Positions 1-9,302 of a DNA stretch of 64,000 nucleotides are shown here, in pieces. The notes under the pieces were generated by a model. The model made no database searches. It saw only the letters and a program-made list of their open reading frames with translations, and was not told the DNA's origin. The translations under genes and the position numbers were made by a program. This DNA comes from Pirellula sp. (GTDB lineage Bacteria > Planctomycetota > Planctomycetia > Pirellulales > Lacipirellulaceae): contig PNKX01000003.1 in NCBI GenBank assembly GCA_013822725.1, positions 204,168 to 268,167 of the forward strand, read 5' to 3'. Position 1 is the first letter of the stretch. Each line of letters starts with the position of its first letter.

Positions 1-855
1 TTCACCGTCGGGGCGAACCGAGCGAGTTTCGCTACTGAGCGTGTCGTCAAGTTCGGCCGTCACCTGGACGCGGACGCCTGGCTTGATATCGCTTAACAGC
101 GCTTCGATCCGCGAGCGCATCTGCTGCTCGTAGAGCGTGCGCGTCTGAAAATATGGATCGTCGAACGCCGCGGCGATCACTTCGCCGCCAACGCCGCCGA
201 ATTGCGAGCCGTTGCTCCGATCGACGACCATCACGCTTTCGGCCCGTAGTCCGGCAATCGACTTGGCGACAGCTTCGCGAATCAGTTTCATCCGCGCCGC
301 GTCAAAGATCGCTCCGGGCGACGGCATCACGCTCACGGTGGCCGTGATTTCTTCCTTGCCAAACGCCCGCGGTTCGCGGATGTCATACAGCACCTTGGCA
401 TCTTCGATGCCTTCCATCTCGCTGATCATCATCGACAGCTGGCGTTCGCGCGCCGCTTTCCAGCGTTGATCGCGCATCTTGCCGCTCTCGAACATCCCCG
501 TATCGAGCGAATCCTCTAGCAGGTTATGAAAGTTAGCGGGCAAGACGCCGGCGTTGGCGATGGCGGCAAGGTAAGCCGCCTTCTGACCGCGCGGCACCAT
601 GATGCGCCCTTGCTGCATCGGCAGCACGTCGAGCCCCGCCTGACCGAGCGCGGTTTCAATGCGGTTCGTCTCGGCCTGCTGGAGCATGGCGCCGCCGAAC
701 AACGGCTCCTCGGAGGCGTCGTTGTAGCCCTGGAACAGGAAGCCCATGCTGCAGACGATCACGCCCAGCAGCAATGCCGAGGTGATCCGCGCGGCGGGGG
801 TCATCGACGCGAACAGGTCGCGAATTTGCTCGAAGGTTTGATTCAGAAATCCCAT
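1..855 (-). CDS. fliF: Flagellar MS-ring protein FliF, N-terminal part (runs off the left edge)
   Basis: FliF forms the MS ring in the inner membrane, on which the rod and export apparatus are built. Reading the minus strand from an ATG at 855 gives 285 codons open to the window edge. The protein starts MGFLNQTFEQIRDLF and has one membrane segment at about residues 22-42. It then follows the FliF pattern: a section rich in LPMQQGRIMVPR, then residues resembling RMKLIREAVAKSIAGL. The C-terminal half, with the second membrane segment and FliG-binding tail, lies outside the window. It is last in the visible flgB-flgC-fliE-fliF order, 155 bp after fliE, with a palindromic repeat in the gap. The order and sequence agree, so the call is firm. 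Confidence 0.9.
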   Translation of the reverse strand, partial: MGFLNQTFEQIRDLFASMTPAARITSALLLGVIVCSMGFLFQGYNDASEEPLFGGAMLQQAETNRIETALGQAGLDVLPMQQGRIMVPRGQKAAYLAAIANAGVLPANFHNLLEDSLDTGMFESGKMRDQRWKAARERQLSMMISEMEGIEDAKVLYDIREPRAFGKEEITATVSVMPSPGAIFDAARMKLIREAVAKSIAGLRAESVMVVDRSNGSQFGGVGGEVIAAAFDDPYFQTRTLYEQQMRSRIEALLSDIKPGVRVQVTAELDDTLSSETRSVRPDGE

Positions 856-920
856 CCGTGGTCCTCAAGCGGCTAACCAACGCATCCTGCGTCGGTGCAT
901 TCCGTCATTTCGCTAGCGCT

Positions 921-990
921 CTGTCACTTCGAGGTACTCCGAAGAGTCCGGCTGGCTTACCGGACTCCTCGGAGTACCTCGGAGTGACAG
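921..990. repeat. Palindromic element, GAGGTACTCCGA family (copy 1)
   Basis: Two arms of about 28 bp, both built on GAGGTACTCCGA and its complement, face each other across a short loop between fliE and fliF. A nearly perfect relative is at 55713-55786, and half copies are at 45092-45119 and 46540-46566. As RNA it would fold into one long hairpin inside the flagellar operon, so it could set the fliE/fliF expression ratio. That role is inferred. Confidence 0.8.
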
Positions 991-1010
991 GGTGACAGGG
1001 TTCTAATCCC

Positions 1011-1340
1011 CTAAATCCGAATGTCCTTCACTTCCTGGTAAACTTGCATCACCTTGTTCCGCATCTGCATCATCATCCGGAACGCCAGGTCGGCCTTCTG
1101 CACCGCCGTCAGCACCGCCGCTGGATCGGCGTCGCCGCCGGTCATCAACGTCTCGACCGCCTGATCGGCCTGCATTTGCATTGAGTTCACGTCGCCGATC
1201 GACTTCAGTAGGGCCGACTTGAACGAACCCGCTTCTCCTGCCGAGTTCGGCGAATTCAACGAGTTCAGCGATCCGGTCGTCATCCCCGGCGATTGCAGCG
1301 GTGAAAACGTCGACGTGCTGTTTTGGATGTATGTCATCAT
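1011..1340 (-). CDS. fliE: Flagellar hook-basal body protein FliE
   Basis: FliE joins the MS ring to the proximal rod and is one of the first substrates of the flagellar export apparatus. The 109-residue product has the usual FliE length. Its second half matches the family: a segment like SFKSALLKSIGDVNSMQMQADQ, then DPAAVLTAVQKADLAFRMM and a C-terminal MQVYQEVKDI. Two adjacent ATGs begin the gene (1340 and 1337). A weak AGGG lies upstream and the first is used here. It follows flgC by 18 bp, so the two are surely co-transcribed. Confidence 0.93.
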   Translation of the reverse strand: MMTYIQNSTSTFSPLQSPGMTTGSLNSLNSPNSAGEAGSFKSALLKSIGDVNSMQMQADQAVETLMTGGDADPAAVLTAVQKADLAFRMMMQMRNKVMQVYQEVKDIRI

Positions 1341-1358
1341 TCAACCCTCGGCGCTCAC

Positions 1359-1769
1359 TTACGCTACGATTTGCAGCGAGCGGTTCGTGAGATCTTTGGT
1401 AATTTCGAGCACGCCTATGTTCGCTTCGTAAGCTCGCGTCGCTTCCAGAGCGTCGACGAACTCGGTCGTCATGTCGACGTTCGGGTAAGCGACATAGCCG
1501 TCGGCGTTCGCGTCGGGGTGGCCTGGTTCGTACTTCATATTCGGCGGCTCGGTCGAATACTCGACCGACCCGACTTTCACGCCCAAGCCGCCGCCGTTGG
1601 TATTCACCTCGGCGTCGGTCTGAAAGGTGACGTACCGCGGCGTGTAGGCTTCGGGCTGCCCCTGCTCGTTCCGCGTCGTCGAAATGTTCGCGATGTTCGA
1701 GGAGATGGCGTTCAGCCGCGTCCGCTGCGCCACCAACCCGCTCGTACTGACGTCGAAGATTGGAAACAT
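1359..1769 (-). CDS. flgC: Flagellar proximal rod protein FlgC
   Basis: FlgC is a rod subunit that crosses the periplasm. The 136-residue product opens with MFPIFDVSTSGLVAQRTRL, followed by NAISSNIANIS, the conserved N-terminal motif of flagellar axial proteins. It ends with NVDMTTEFVDALEATRAYEAN, the FlgC C-terminal motif. GGAG lies just upstream of the ATG at 1769. It sits between flgB (65 bp upstream) and fliE (18 bp downstream). Confidence 0.95.
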   Translation of the reverse strand: MFPIFDVSTSGLVAQRTRLNAISSNIANISTTRNEQGQPEAYTPRYVTFQTDAEVNTNGGGLGVKVGSVEYSTEPPNMKYEPGHPDANADGYVAYPNVDMTTEFVDALEATRAYEANIGVLEITKDLTNRSLQIVA

Positions 1770-1834
1770 GGGGAACTCCGTCGAAAAACTACGCCACCCT
1801 GAACAACGTTGACTGGCGACCAGTCACTTCCTCG

Positions 1835-2299
1835 CTACGCTCGCTCCGTAATCGCCGCACGCAGCAACCGGAACTGAGCCGTCATCAGACTCAGCGCCAT
1901 GTTGTGCACTTGTTGGTTCTTCGTGATCTCGCTGATTTGTTCTTCCATGCTCGAGTTGTTGTCGTCGTGTCTGAGCATGCCATGGAAGTCATCGCTAATT
2001 GCCGCGATTTGATTCCTTTGACGCTCATGTCCCGAGGTCGAACTTGCCGAAGAGTTAGAGATCGACGGCGGCGACGCTGGGGCCCCTGGATAAGGAGCTC
2101 GCGAAGTTGGCCGCGTCCGCTCTTCAATCGCCTGCTCCAATCGACCTTGAAATTTCTCCGAGGATAAATCGCGCGTCCGGTAGCCGGGCGTATCCATGTT
2201 TGCAATGTTGCCGGCCAACACGCCGTGCCGAGCTTCGGTGAAGTTCACCACTTGCTCGAGCAGCGGCAACGTCGACGCATCGAACATCGAAGACATCAT
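1835..2299 (-). CDS. flgB: Flagellar proximal rod protein FlgB
   Basis: FlgB is a rod subunit. The open frame extends up to 2392, but the ATG at 2299 is preferred. It gives MMSSMFDASTLPLLEQ as the N-terminus, has AAAGG about ten bases upstream, and lies about 40 bases downstream of a sigma-54 promoter that would fall inside the longer reading. Family signatures are the axial motif VLAGNIANMDTPGYRTRDL at about residues 30-48 and EISEITKNQQVHNMALSLM near the end. A low-complexity section of about 30 residues (Ser/Pro/Ala) between them is longer than in enterobacterial FlgB. It is first in the flgB-flgC-fliE-fliF order. Confidence 0.93.
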   Translation of the reverse strand: MMSSMFDASTLPLLEQVVNFTEARHGVLAGNIANMDTPGYRTRDLSSEKFQGRLEQAIEERTRPTSRAPYPGAPASPPSISNSSASSTSGHERQRNQIAAISDDFHGMLRHDDNNSSMEEQISEITKNQQVHNMALSLMTAQFRLLRAAITERA

Positions 2300-2351
2300 G
2301 GCGGTTGGACCTTTCTGCTCATGCACACGCGGCCGCTGATCGCTTGCACTG

Positions 2352-2365
2352 GCAAGCGACGTGCC
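2352..2365 (-). promoter_or_regulatory. Sigma-54 (-24/-12) promoter upstream of flgB
   Basis: On the minus strand the sequence reads GGCACG, four bases, TTGC. The GG and GC dinucleotides are ten bases apart, as in the RpoN consensus. Transcription would begin near 2340, about 40 bases before the flgB ATG. The adjacent upstream gene encodes an NtrC-type activator with the GAFTGA loop that contacts sigma-54. Match and context together make this a strong prediction, though no start-site data are available. Confidence 0.7.
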
Positions 2366-2484
2366 GTTGGCAATCTGGGCGCTTGCCGCCACGCCGTCGG
2401 CGCTCGCAATCGCCGGCGTTCATCGCGGTAAGAAACCCATTGCGAACGTTCGCCGCGTCGGCGCACGGATTCGCGATGGAGTGA

Positions 2485-4071
2485 TTACGCGGTTCGGCGA
2501 TTCATGGCAACGGCAGAATTGGCCGGATCGATCGGCGATAACTGCCGATCATGCGTGAAGTCCCCGGGTCCGCCAAATTCGCGCGTCCGGGGTGCAAAGC
2601 CGTAAGCCCGCATTTTACCGCTGAGCGTGCGGACGCCGATGCCGAGGGCGGCCGCCGTTTGACTGCGGTTGCCGCCAAAGCGTTGGAGCGTGGCGACGAT
2701 CATCGCCCGTTCCATGTCGTCGAGATTCCCAGCCGCGGGGAGGGCGTGCCCCTCCGATCCGCCTCTCGGCGTTGCCGTCTCAAAGCCAACGCCGCTCGAG
2801 TAGCCGAAGTTAATTCCTTCCGGCTGCTGCAGCCAAGGCCGAATGTCGCCCGCCGCAATCGGCGCCCCGCCGTTCAGCACGCAAGCCCGCGTAATGATGT
2901 TTTCCAACTCCCGCACGTTCCCGGGCCAGTGGTAAGCTGCGAGGAGTTCGCGCGTGTCCGCCGCGAGTTCCAGCCGCTCGCGCGCCAGCCGCTTCGCTGC
3001 GCGATCGAGAAAGTAGTCGGCGAGCAACTGCACGTCGTCGCCGCGTGACCGCAGCGGCGGCAACTCCAATGGTACGACGGCGAGACGGTAGTAAAGGTCT
3101 TCTCGGAACCGCCCGCCAGCGATCTCCGCGGCGAGGTCGCGGTTCGTGCTCGCAATCACCCGCACGTCGGCTTGCCGCGTTTCGCTCGAACCGACCAGTT
3201 CAAACGTCCGTTCCTGCAACACCCGCAGCAGCTTCGCTTGAAGCGGCAGGTCGATCTCAGTGATTTCGTCGAGGAGGATGGCGCCTCCCTTGGCAAGTTC
3301 GAACCGGCCGACGCGATCGGCGTCGGCGCCGGTGAACGCGCCGCGGCGGTGGCCGAAGAGTTCGCTCTCCGCCAACTGGGGCGAGAGGGCAGGGCAGTTG
3401 AGACTCACGAGCGGCCCCGCCGCTCGCCGGCTTAGCGCGTGAACGGCCCGTGCTACCAACTCCTTGCCAGTCCCGCTCTCACCGCAAATGAGCACCGTTT
3501 CGTCGGTCGGCGCCACTTGGCTGATCCGCTCGCGTAGCAGCCGCATCGCGGGGCTGTTGCCGATCATCCCCATCGCATCGAGCGAATCGACGGCCTTCGC
3601 CGCGCGCGGCTTCGTGATGCTTGTGACGATCAACGGCTGCACTGTCGCATCATCGCCACACAACTGCCGCCGCTCCATCGCCCGCGCGACCAGTTCCTCC
3701 AGTCGCGTCACGTCGAACGGCTTCTCCAAATAGTCGAACGCCCCGAACCGCATCGCCTCGACCGCCGAAGCGATCGTTGCGTGGGCCGTGATCATGATCA
3801 CCTGCGTCGGCAGCCGGCGCTGCGACATCTGCCGAATAAACTCGAGCCCGTCCATCGCCGGCATCTGCAGATCGGTCACGACGACGTCGAACGCCGTTCT
3901 CTCCAACAGCGGCAGCGCTTCGACCGCGCTCGCCAAGCCTTCAACCTGGTAGCCAGCCTGGCGCAGCACGTCGATCACCGACTCGCGCACGGCGGCGTGG
4001 TCGTCGACGACCAGCACGCGGCCGCGGGACGGCGGTTCATCCTTCGACGAATTCTCGGGCTTCGTTCGCAT
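2485..4071 (-). CDS. Sigma-54-dependent response regulator of the NtrC/FlrC type
   Basis: A phosphorylation-controlled activator of RpoN promoters, probably of flagellar genes. Domains in order (numbered from the TTG at 4074): receiver about 19-135, with the acidic pair DD at 24-25, phosphoacceptor D68 in VVVTD and a KPF motif near 118; AAA+ domain about 165-400, with Walker A GESGTGKE at 198-205, GAFTGA at 245-250 and a Walker B region [10 protein letters not shown]; a Fis-type helix-turn-helix at about 455-495. The ATG at 4071 overlaps the kinase stop as TGATG, so it is preferred over the TTG at 4074. A sigma-54 promoter lies between its 3' end and flgB. FlgR/FlrC equivalents occupy this place in other flagellar clusters. 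Confidence 0.9.
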   Translation of the reverse strand: MRTKPENSSKDEPPSRGRVLVVDDHAAVRESVIDVLRQAGYQVEGLASAVEALPLLERTAFDVVVTDLQMPAMDGLEFIRQMSQRRLPTQVIMITAHATIASAVEAMRFGAFDYLEKPFDVTRLEELVARAMERRQLCGDDATVQPLIVTSITKPRAAKAVDSLDAMGMIGNSPAMRLLRERISQVAPTDETVLICGESGTGKELVARAVHALSRRAAGPLVSLNCPALSPQLAESELFGHRRGAFTGADADRVGRFELAKGGAILLDEITEIDLPLQAKLLRVLQERTFELVGSSETRQADVRVIASTNRDLAAEIAGGRFREDLYYRLAVVPLELPPLRSRGDDVQLLADYFLDRAAKRLARERLELAADTRELLAAYHWPGNVRELENIITRACVLNGGAPIAAGDIRPWLQQPEGINFGYSSGVGFETATPRGGSEGHALPAAGNLDDMERAMIVATLQRFGGNRSQTAAALGIGVRTLSGKMRAYGFAPRTREFGGPGDFTHDRQLSPIDPANSAVAMNRRTA

Positions 4072-4964
4072 CAAGCCGCCACTCCCATCGCACGACGGGG
4101 CGGCAGTTCGATCGTGAACGCCGCGCCACCTTCGGGACAGTTCATCGCCGTGACGCGGCCGCCGTGAGCCTCGACGATGCGGTTGACAATCGACAGCCCC
4201 AGCCCGGTGCCGGTCGCCTTCGTCGTGAAGAAGGGATCAAAAATCTTTCGCTTGTCGTCCTCGGTAAGGCCTGGGCCGCTATCAGCGACTTCGAGTTCCA
4301 ACCCGCCATGCCGTTGGTACGACGTGACGACCAACTCGCCGCCGCGCGGCATGACGTCGACGGCGTTCAGCACGAGGTTAAGAATCGCCCGCCGCATCAT
4401 CTCGCGATCAGCGGTGACGACCGTGTTCGGCGGCACGTCGAGCGACACGTCGATCCGCTGCGCCTCGAGTTGCGGCGCCAGCGAGTCGAAGATCTCTTCG
4501 ACCAGATCTTGCAGAATAAAGGAACGCCACTGCGGCTCACGATGAGCGGTAAAACTGAGCAGATCGTTCACGGTAGCATCCAGGGCGGTAAACCCGGCCT
4601 CCACCTTCGCTAAAACATCGAGGCTGCCGGAATCGTCCGACAGCCGCCTTCTGAGCAAACTCATATACAAATTGACGGGGACCAAACTGTTCCGCACTTC
4701 GTGAGCGACGTGCGACGCCATCCGCCCCAGGTCGGCCAGCCGCGTTTGACGGGCCAGTTCTTGATCTTTTTTCGCCAGCTCGTCTGTCAGCCGCGCCACC
4801 TCGCCTTGGAGCGTTTCGTGCGTTTGCTGCAAGCGGAGCGTGGCGTCGTTCCAGGCTTCGAGGATGACAGCTAGGCTTGGCTCGTCGGCGCCTTCAACGC
4901 TGGCGGCAGCCATGACGCCATCCTCGGGCTCGTCGTCTTCGATGTGGAGCTTTAGGTTGGGCAT
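4071..4964 (-). CDS. Soluble two-component histidine kinase, FlrB/FlgS-like
   Basis: Predicted to phosphorylate the neighbouring sigma-54 activator. The 297-residue protein has no membrane segment. An acidic N-terminus is followed by a coiled coil (about 30-85) and then the H box [19 protein letters not shown]. The ATP-binding half has the N box [15 protein letters not shown], the G1 box ADSGPGLT and the [16 protein letters not shown] stretch. The C-terminus is translationally coupled to the regulator (TGATG). Lack of a sensory domain suits an intracellular checkpoint, as with FlrB or FlgS. That role is inferred from location. Confidence 0.88.
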   Translation of the reverse strand: MPNLKLHIEDDEPEDGVMAAASVEGADEPSLAVILEAWNDATLRLQQTHETLQGEVARLTDELAKKDQELARQTRLADLGRMASHVAHEVRNSLVPVNLYMSLLRRRLSDDSGSLDVLAKVEAGFTALDATVNDLLSFTAHREPQWRSFILQDLVEEIFDSLAPQLEAQRIDVSLDVPPNTVVTADREMMRRAILNLVLNAVDVMPRGGELVVTSYQRHGGLELEVADSGPGLTEDDKRKIFDPFFTTKATGTGLGLSIVNRIVEAHGGRVTAMNCPEGGAAFTIELPPRRAMGVAA

Positions 4965-4983
4965 GGTTGGCTTTCTTGTTCGC

Positions 4984-5021
4984 GCTGGTCCCCCCGGTCA
5001 GTGACCGGGGGCTAATTTGGG
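4984..5021. repeat. Short palindrome, CCCCCGGT…ACCGGGGGCTA family
   Basis: CCCCCGGT and ACCGGGGG face each other across a few bases, followed by CTAA, in the gap between the FlgN-like gene and the kinase gene. Relatives lie at 16149-16181, 18664-18693 and 21944-21976, all ending GGGGGCTA. It would fold into a compact stem in the operon RNA. Confidence 0.65.
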
Positions 5022-5043
5022 CGTGTAAGGCTATTCCGACTCG

Positions 5044-5466
5044 TTACCGATTCGCTTGGGCTTGGTAGGCGTCGCGGACGCGGCTGCCGGCGGCGACGGT
5101 TCGCAGCTGGTTGGCCACCGCGTCACGGCGTTCAGTCATCTGTCGTTCGCCCGCTCGTTCCATGGCCATCACCTCTTGAATCAACCCGCGGCACGCCTCG
5201 GCGTCGCCAGCGCACTTGGCCCGCGCCTCGCTCGACGCCCACTGCCGCGTCTCCGGATCCTGCTCATGAAACGGCGCCAACTGCTGCTCGATCGCCTGCA
5301 GCGCCACAATCAACTGCTGCTTCGCCGAGACGAGCCGTAGCAACTCGGCCATTTCGCCGCCGGCAATCATCTGCGCCTGCCGCACCCCCAAGTCGCGCAA
5401 CTGCACGAGGCACTTGCGTCGCTTGGAGACAAGGTCGGCCAACAATTGTGTTGATAGTTCAGCCAT
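5044..5466 (-). CDS. FlgN/FliT-like flagellar chaperone candidate
   Basis: A 140-residue, mostly helical protein from the ATG at 5466 (the frame opens further up to 5565, overlapping the upstream gene). Residues such as QLLADLVSKRRKCLVQLRDLGVRQAQMI followed by a second long helix fit the coiled-coil architecture of FlgN-type export chaperones. I see no unmistakable signature, so this rests on size, helicity and its place between flagellar regulators. The start is not certain: no clear ribosome binding site precedes 5466. It lies 62 bp after the TPR gene and 79 bp before the kinase. Confidence 0.5.
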   Translation of the reverse strand: MAELSTQLLADLVSKRRKCLVQLRDLGVRQAQMIAGGEMAELLRLVSAKQQLIVALQAIEQQLAPFHEQDPETRQWASSEARAKCAGDAEACRGLIQEVMAMERAGERQMTERRDAVANQLRTVAAGSRVRDAYQAQANR

Positions 5467-5528
5467 TGAAATCAAACATCCGCCAACACTGTTCACTCCG
5501 AGCTGAAAGCTGATTGCTGACAGCTTCC

Positions 5529-7952
5529 TCACCATACGCTCATCTGGTTCAACAAATACTCCCACTGCTGCCGCGTAAAGTTCGTCGCGGTGCGAAAGTC
5601 GGTCTCCGGCGGCATCTCTTTCAGCACCAGCTTGGCCTGGTCGAGCGTCACCCGCGCCTTGACCGGTTGGTCGAGCCGCCGCCAGCAGGCCGCCGCTTGC
5701 ACAAAGCTATCCATGGCAATCGGGTCGTTTTGGTACGACGTGATGACGTTCCCGTATGCCTTCAGCGCCTCGTCGAACCGCCGCAGTTCGAACAACACCG
5801 ATCCTTGCAACATGTAGCAGTTCCGCAGGAGCGTTTGCTGCAAAGGATCGTCTACGTCGCCGCCACCGAGGGTCAGCGTCCGCTGGACTCCTTGGTAGTT
5901 CTCGTGCGCTTTGATCAGCAGTTCCGTCATCTGCGCCTTGGCGCTCTGCCGTTCGTTTTCCGTCTTCGATTCCGCAAATCGCTTCGCCGGTTCCGCCGCG
6001 GCCGCGTGGTACGATCGCCCGATCGTGTACCGCGCCAGCAGCGTCTCTCGACCGTCGGGATATCGTTTCACCGCTTCGTCGAGTCGGGAGATCGCTTCGT
6101 CGTACCGCCCTTGCTTGTGGAGCAAATGGCCCAACTCGAAAAGCGAATCCCGCCACTCAGGGCTCGCAGGAGTCAGCACGTCCTCGACCAGGTTGGTCAG
6201 CAACAACCGCTCCGCGTCGGCCGGCTTGTCGAGTTGCTCATAGGCTCGCGCTGCTTCCAGCCGCGCCTGATAGGCCACCGGGTCGAGGGGATACATCTCG
6301 ACGCATTCGCTCAGCGCTTCGATCGCCTGATCAAATCGCCGCGCCGCCAGCTCCGACTGTCCTAGCCGCAGCAGCGCCAGCGGATTCCGCCGTCGCGATT
6401 CGTTGTGCAAATACTCGGCGTAAAGTCGCGCCGCCTGCGTGTAACATTGTCCGTTGAAGTAGCATTCCGCCGCGTTCCAGACGTCTTCGATAAACTGCCG
6501 CGACGCGAACCGCAGCCGCGCGAGGTCCTCGTATGCCCGCCCCGCTTCCCGCAGTTGCGTCCGCGCTTCCTGACGAATCGCTTCACCCTGGAACCGTTCG
6601 CCCTCGGCCTGCTTCAGCCGGTGCTGTCCCCACTGGTCGAAGGTCTTCGCCCGCATCTCGGACGTTTGCACCTCGCCGAAGACGCCATGGAACAGGTCGA
6701 CCAGGGTCAGCGCTTCCGGAAACAGCTGTTGCTGCAGGCATTGCTCAAACGCCCCCTTCATCCGGTCGCGCAAGTCTTCCAGCGGCAGTAGCGAGTCGTC
6801 GTAGGTCTCCGGCGAATCAATCGCGTGGAGCACAATTTTGTAGTCGATCAGCGCCCGTTCCAGCCGCCCGTTGCGGCGATGGTAGTCGGCCGACGCCAGC
6901 GCCGCCGTCAGGCCGGCCGCCGTCCCGGGGTAGGCCTTCGCCACCTTCTCGTATTCGGCGGCAGCCGTCTCATGGTTGCCGCTCAGTTCGAAGTACTTGG
7001 CAATCCAAAGCGCCGCTTGTCGCGTGGGTCGATTGTGCGTAGGGTCGAGCTGTGCGACCTGCTGCAGCTGCTCTTGGGCCCGCTGCAACAGCTCTGCCCG
7101 CTCTGGCGAATCAACCGGCAACTCCTCCGCGTCTTCGAGATCGATCCGACCAATCGTCAACACGCGATTCGCTTCTTCGACGCCGTCGGCGTGCAGTTGC
7201 TGGAGCAACTCTCGCGCAGCGCTACGGCGCCCCAAACGCATCAGCGCCTCGGCGCTCACAATCGTCGCATGCTGCCGCTTCGCATCGTCGAGCGTCGGGT
7301 CGGCTAGCACGATTTCGTTATGTCGCAGGGCCGCTTTGAGGTCGGGCTCGCGTCCGTCGAGGTGGGCGCCCACGAGCAAGGCGTGAATCTCGGCGGCGGG
7401 TTGCTGCGGGTCGTTGAGCGACTCCTCCAGCACGCGGATCGCATCCTGCGTCTGTCTGCTCCGGACCAAGCTTTTTCCGAGCAGAAAATTCGCCTGACCG
7501 TGCCGACTTTCGTCAAGTTCCAGCTTCAGCGCCTTCTTCAAATAGCGCGCCGCAATCTCATGCATCGCGCGGCGGCGGCTCGCCGCTGCTTCGGCGTCGG
7601 CTTCCTGCGCCTTGACGACTCCCAGCACAAACAAGGCCGACGACAACTGCCGCGGACTCGCCGGCTGCTGTTGCATCTGGCCGATCAATGATTTCGCGTC
7701 GTTGTAATTTCCCTCATCGAGCGCCTTCAGAGCGAGCTGGACGTAATCGCGTTCAACGACTTCTTCCGCATATTGCTCGGCCAGACTGAACGCCGCGACC
7801 GTGCCGCCCAACAGCAACAACACTGTCAGCGCAGAGATCGCCATCCGCAATTTTGAGCCCGTGGCCCAGTGAAGCACGCGCGCAATCCGTCCCGGCGACG
7901 AGGTTGTTTCCTCGTTCGGCTTCGGGGCGCCATGTCCGTGCGAAGCTTCCAT
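5529..7952 (-). CDS. Large membrane-anchored TPR-repeat protein
   Basis: About 807 residues from the ATG at 7952. A TTG at 8015 would add 21. A short cytoplasmic N-terminus is followed by one membrane segment (LTVLLLLGGTVAAFSLA, about 40-56). After that, tetratricopeptide-like helical pairs run almost to the C-terminus, e.g. sections resembling EALMRLGRRSAARELLQQL and SLFELGHLLHKQGRYDEAISRL. No catalytic motif is visible. It probably scaffolds protein complexes on the periplasmic side. It is first in the minus-strand flagellar regulatory group, but nothing in the sequence ties it to flagella beyond position. Confidence 0.7.
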   Translation of the reverse strand: MEASHGHGAPKPNEETTSSPGRIARVLHWATGSKLRMAISALTVLLLLGGTVAAFSLAEQYAEEVVERDYVQLALKALDEGNYNDAKSLIGQMQQQPASPRQLSSALFVLGVVKAQEADAEAAASRRRAMHEIAARYLKKALKLELDESRHGQANFLLGKSLVRSRQTQDAIRVLEESLNDPQQPAAEIHALLVGAHLDGREPDLKAALRHNEIVLADPTLDDAKRQHATIVSAEALMRLGRRSAARELLQQLHADGVEEANRVLTIGRIDLEDAEELPVDSPERAELLQRAQEQLQQVAQLDPTHNRPTRQAALWIAKYFELSGNHETAAAEYEKVAKAYPGTAAGLTAALASADYHRRNGRLERALIDYKIVLHAIDSPETYDDSLLPLEDLRDRMKGAFEQCLQQQLFPEALTLVDLFHGVFGEVQTSEMRAKTFDQWGQHRLKQAEGERFQGEAIRQEARTQLREAGRAYEDLARLRFASRQFIEDVWNAAECYFNGQCYTQAARLYAEYLHNESRRRNPLALLRLGQSELAARRFDQAIEALSECVEMYPLDPVAYQARLEAARAYEQLDKPADAERLLLTNLVEDVLTPASPEWRDSLFELGHLLHKQGRYDEAISRLDEAVKRYPDGRETLLARYTIGRSYHAAAAEPAKRFAESKTENERQSAKAQMTELLIKAHENYQGVQRTLTLGGGDVDDPLQQTLLRNCYMLQGSVLFELRRFDEALKAYGNVITSYQNDPIAMDSFVQAAACWRRLDQPVKARVTLDQAKLVLKEMPPETDFRTATNFTRQQWEYLLNQMSVW

Positions 7953-8111
7953 GCTTGGCTCTGCGGAACGGCAAAGTCCCTCCGCAGCGCGCAGCGTGCG
8001 GCGATCCTTCGCCAAAACTTGAGAAAAATGCCGAGGGCTTGTACTGAAAGCGGCGCAGGGGTGTCAATCGACGTTCTGCTAGCAGGTCGAGTCTCGTCGA
8101 TCAATCATCTC

Positions 8112-8209
8112 GCTAGCCGGAGGGCCACCGCCCTCCGGGACTGCAGCGCCATCCTGCATCGCTCTCCCGCTCGGCGCTTCCGCCCGGACCGCGTGGCGGC
8201 CCGGCTAGC
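8112..8209. repeat. Palindromic element, GCTAGCCGG…CCGGCTAGC family
   Basis: GCTAGCCGGAGGGCCACC on the left and GGCGGCCCGGCTAGC on the right form the ends of a fold-back of about 100 bp. It fills most of the 366-bp gap between the divergent TPR and endonuclease-fold genes. The same ends occur at 48429-48559, where another element splits them. Nothing else was recognised in this gap. Confidence 0.7.
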
Positions 8210-8318
8210 TTGGAGCACGCTTGCAACTCGCCGCCACGGCCCAATTCGCTCACGCCCCGCAAACATGCACGCCGATGGAACTTCTAGCAGCGCCACCAAC
8301 CTGCCGCGAGGCCCACGC

Positions 8319-9302
8319 ATGAATCATCGCCTCAACCGCCGCGAAGCCTTGCTAGCAGCGCTGGGCGCCGCGTTCGCGAGCGCAGCGCGCAGTTCAGCAC
8401 AAGAACTTCTGCTGCTGCCTCCCGTAGCGCCGGCGGGCAATGTGCGGCTTCTCTTCTTCAACACCCACCTGCTGCCAACCATCGCCCAAACGGTCGCCGG
8501 CCACCGCGGCCAGGACGACTACCGCACCGCCGCGATCGCCAATCAACTCGATCGCTACGATGTCGTCGGGCTCTGCGAGGTCTTCGAGTCGCGGCGGCGC
8601 GAAGAAATCATCCGCGTTCTGCAGCAGAACTCGCGCAATGCTTTCCACGCCATCGAGCAACCAAAGCCGTGGGGCCGCCATCTCATCGGCAGCGGCCTGC
8701 TGTTGCTCTCGCGCTACCCGATCGTGGGGGAACCCCACTTTTTGACGTACCAGGACGCCTCGCGCGTCCTCACCAGCGGTTGGAAGGCCGACGGCTTCGC
8801 CGCGAAAGGGGTGATTCACGCGCAGTTGCAGTTGAGCGAACAACCTCCCGCACAGGTCGATTGCTTCCTGACGCATCTCGAAAGCGTTTCGAGCGCCGCC
8901 CGCGCCAAGCAGATCACAGAGCTTGCCGGCTTCATCGCCGCGCACACGAGCCCCGACCGGCCGGCGATTTTGATGGGCGACCTCAACGTCGCGGCCGACT
9001 ACCCCGTCAATGCGGCGTCGACCGCCACGGAGTATGGGCAGCTCACCAGCGCTTTGCTCTACGGCCAGCAGCGCTTCGTCGACCTGTGGCCGGCGTTTTA
9101 CGCCGAACGGGGCGGCACGAGCGACGCGCTGGCACTGGAGAAAGCACGCCGTATCGACTACGTCTTTCTCTCGCCGCCGCCGACCATCGGCCCCATGTTG
9201 GCGCCGACCGAAATCCGCATCGAGCCTTTTTTAGATGAGAAGGTGAAGCAAGGCTCCCTCTCCGACCACGCCGGGGTCGCGTGCCAGTTCACGCTTCGCT
9301 AG
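8319..9302 (+). CDS. Secreted endonuclease/exonuclease/phosphatase-fold protein
   Basis: A 327-residue protein from the ATG at 8319. The reading frame is open further upstream, but only this start places a signal sequence at the N-terminus: NRREALLAALGAAFASAARS, with a twin-arginine-like RRE. The DNase I/sphingomyelinase-C fold is visible in order: FNTHLLP (metal-site Asn), CEVFE (catalytic Glu), THLES (His), MGDLNV (Asp/Asn pair) and the final SDHAGV. It resembles neutral sphingomyelinase-like enzymes, but the fold also covers nucleases and inositol phosphatases, so the substrate is open. Its stop TAG is directly followed by another TAG that begins a palindromic repeat half. Confidence 0.82.
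   Translation: MNHRLNRREALLAALGAAFASAARSSAQELLLLPPVAPAGNVRLLFFNTHLLPTIAQTVAGHRGQDDYRTAAIANQLDRYDVVGLCEVFESRRREEIIRVLQQNSRNAFHAIEQPKPWGRHLIGSGLLLLSRYPIVGEPHFLTYQDASRVLTSGWKADGFAAKGVIHAQLQLSEQPPAQVDCFLTHLESVSSAARAKQITELAGFIAAHTSPDRPAILMGDLNVAADYPVNAASTATEYGQLTSALLYGQQRFVDLWPAFYAERGGTSDALALEKARRIDYVFLSPPPTIGPMLAPTEIRIEPFLDEKVKQGSLSDHAGVACQFTLR

Noticed and set aside
7869..8318. Longer N-terminus for the endonuclease-fold protein
   Set aside because: The 150 upstream codons are antisense to the TPR gene and a repeat; only the start at 8319 gives a signal peptide.
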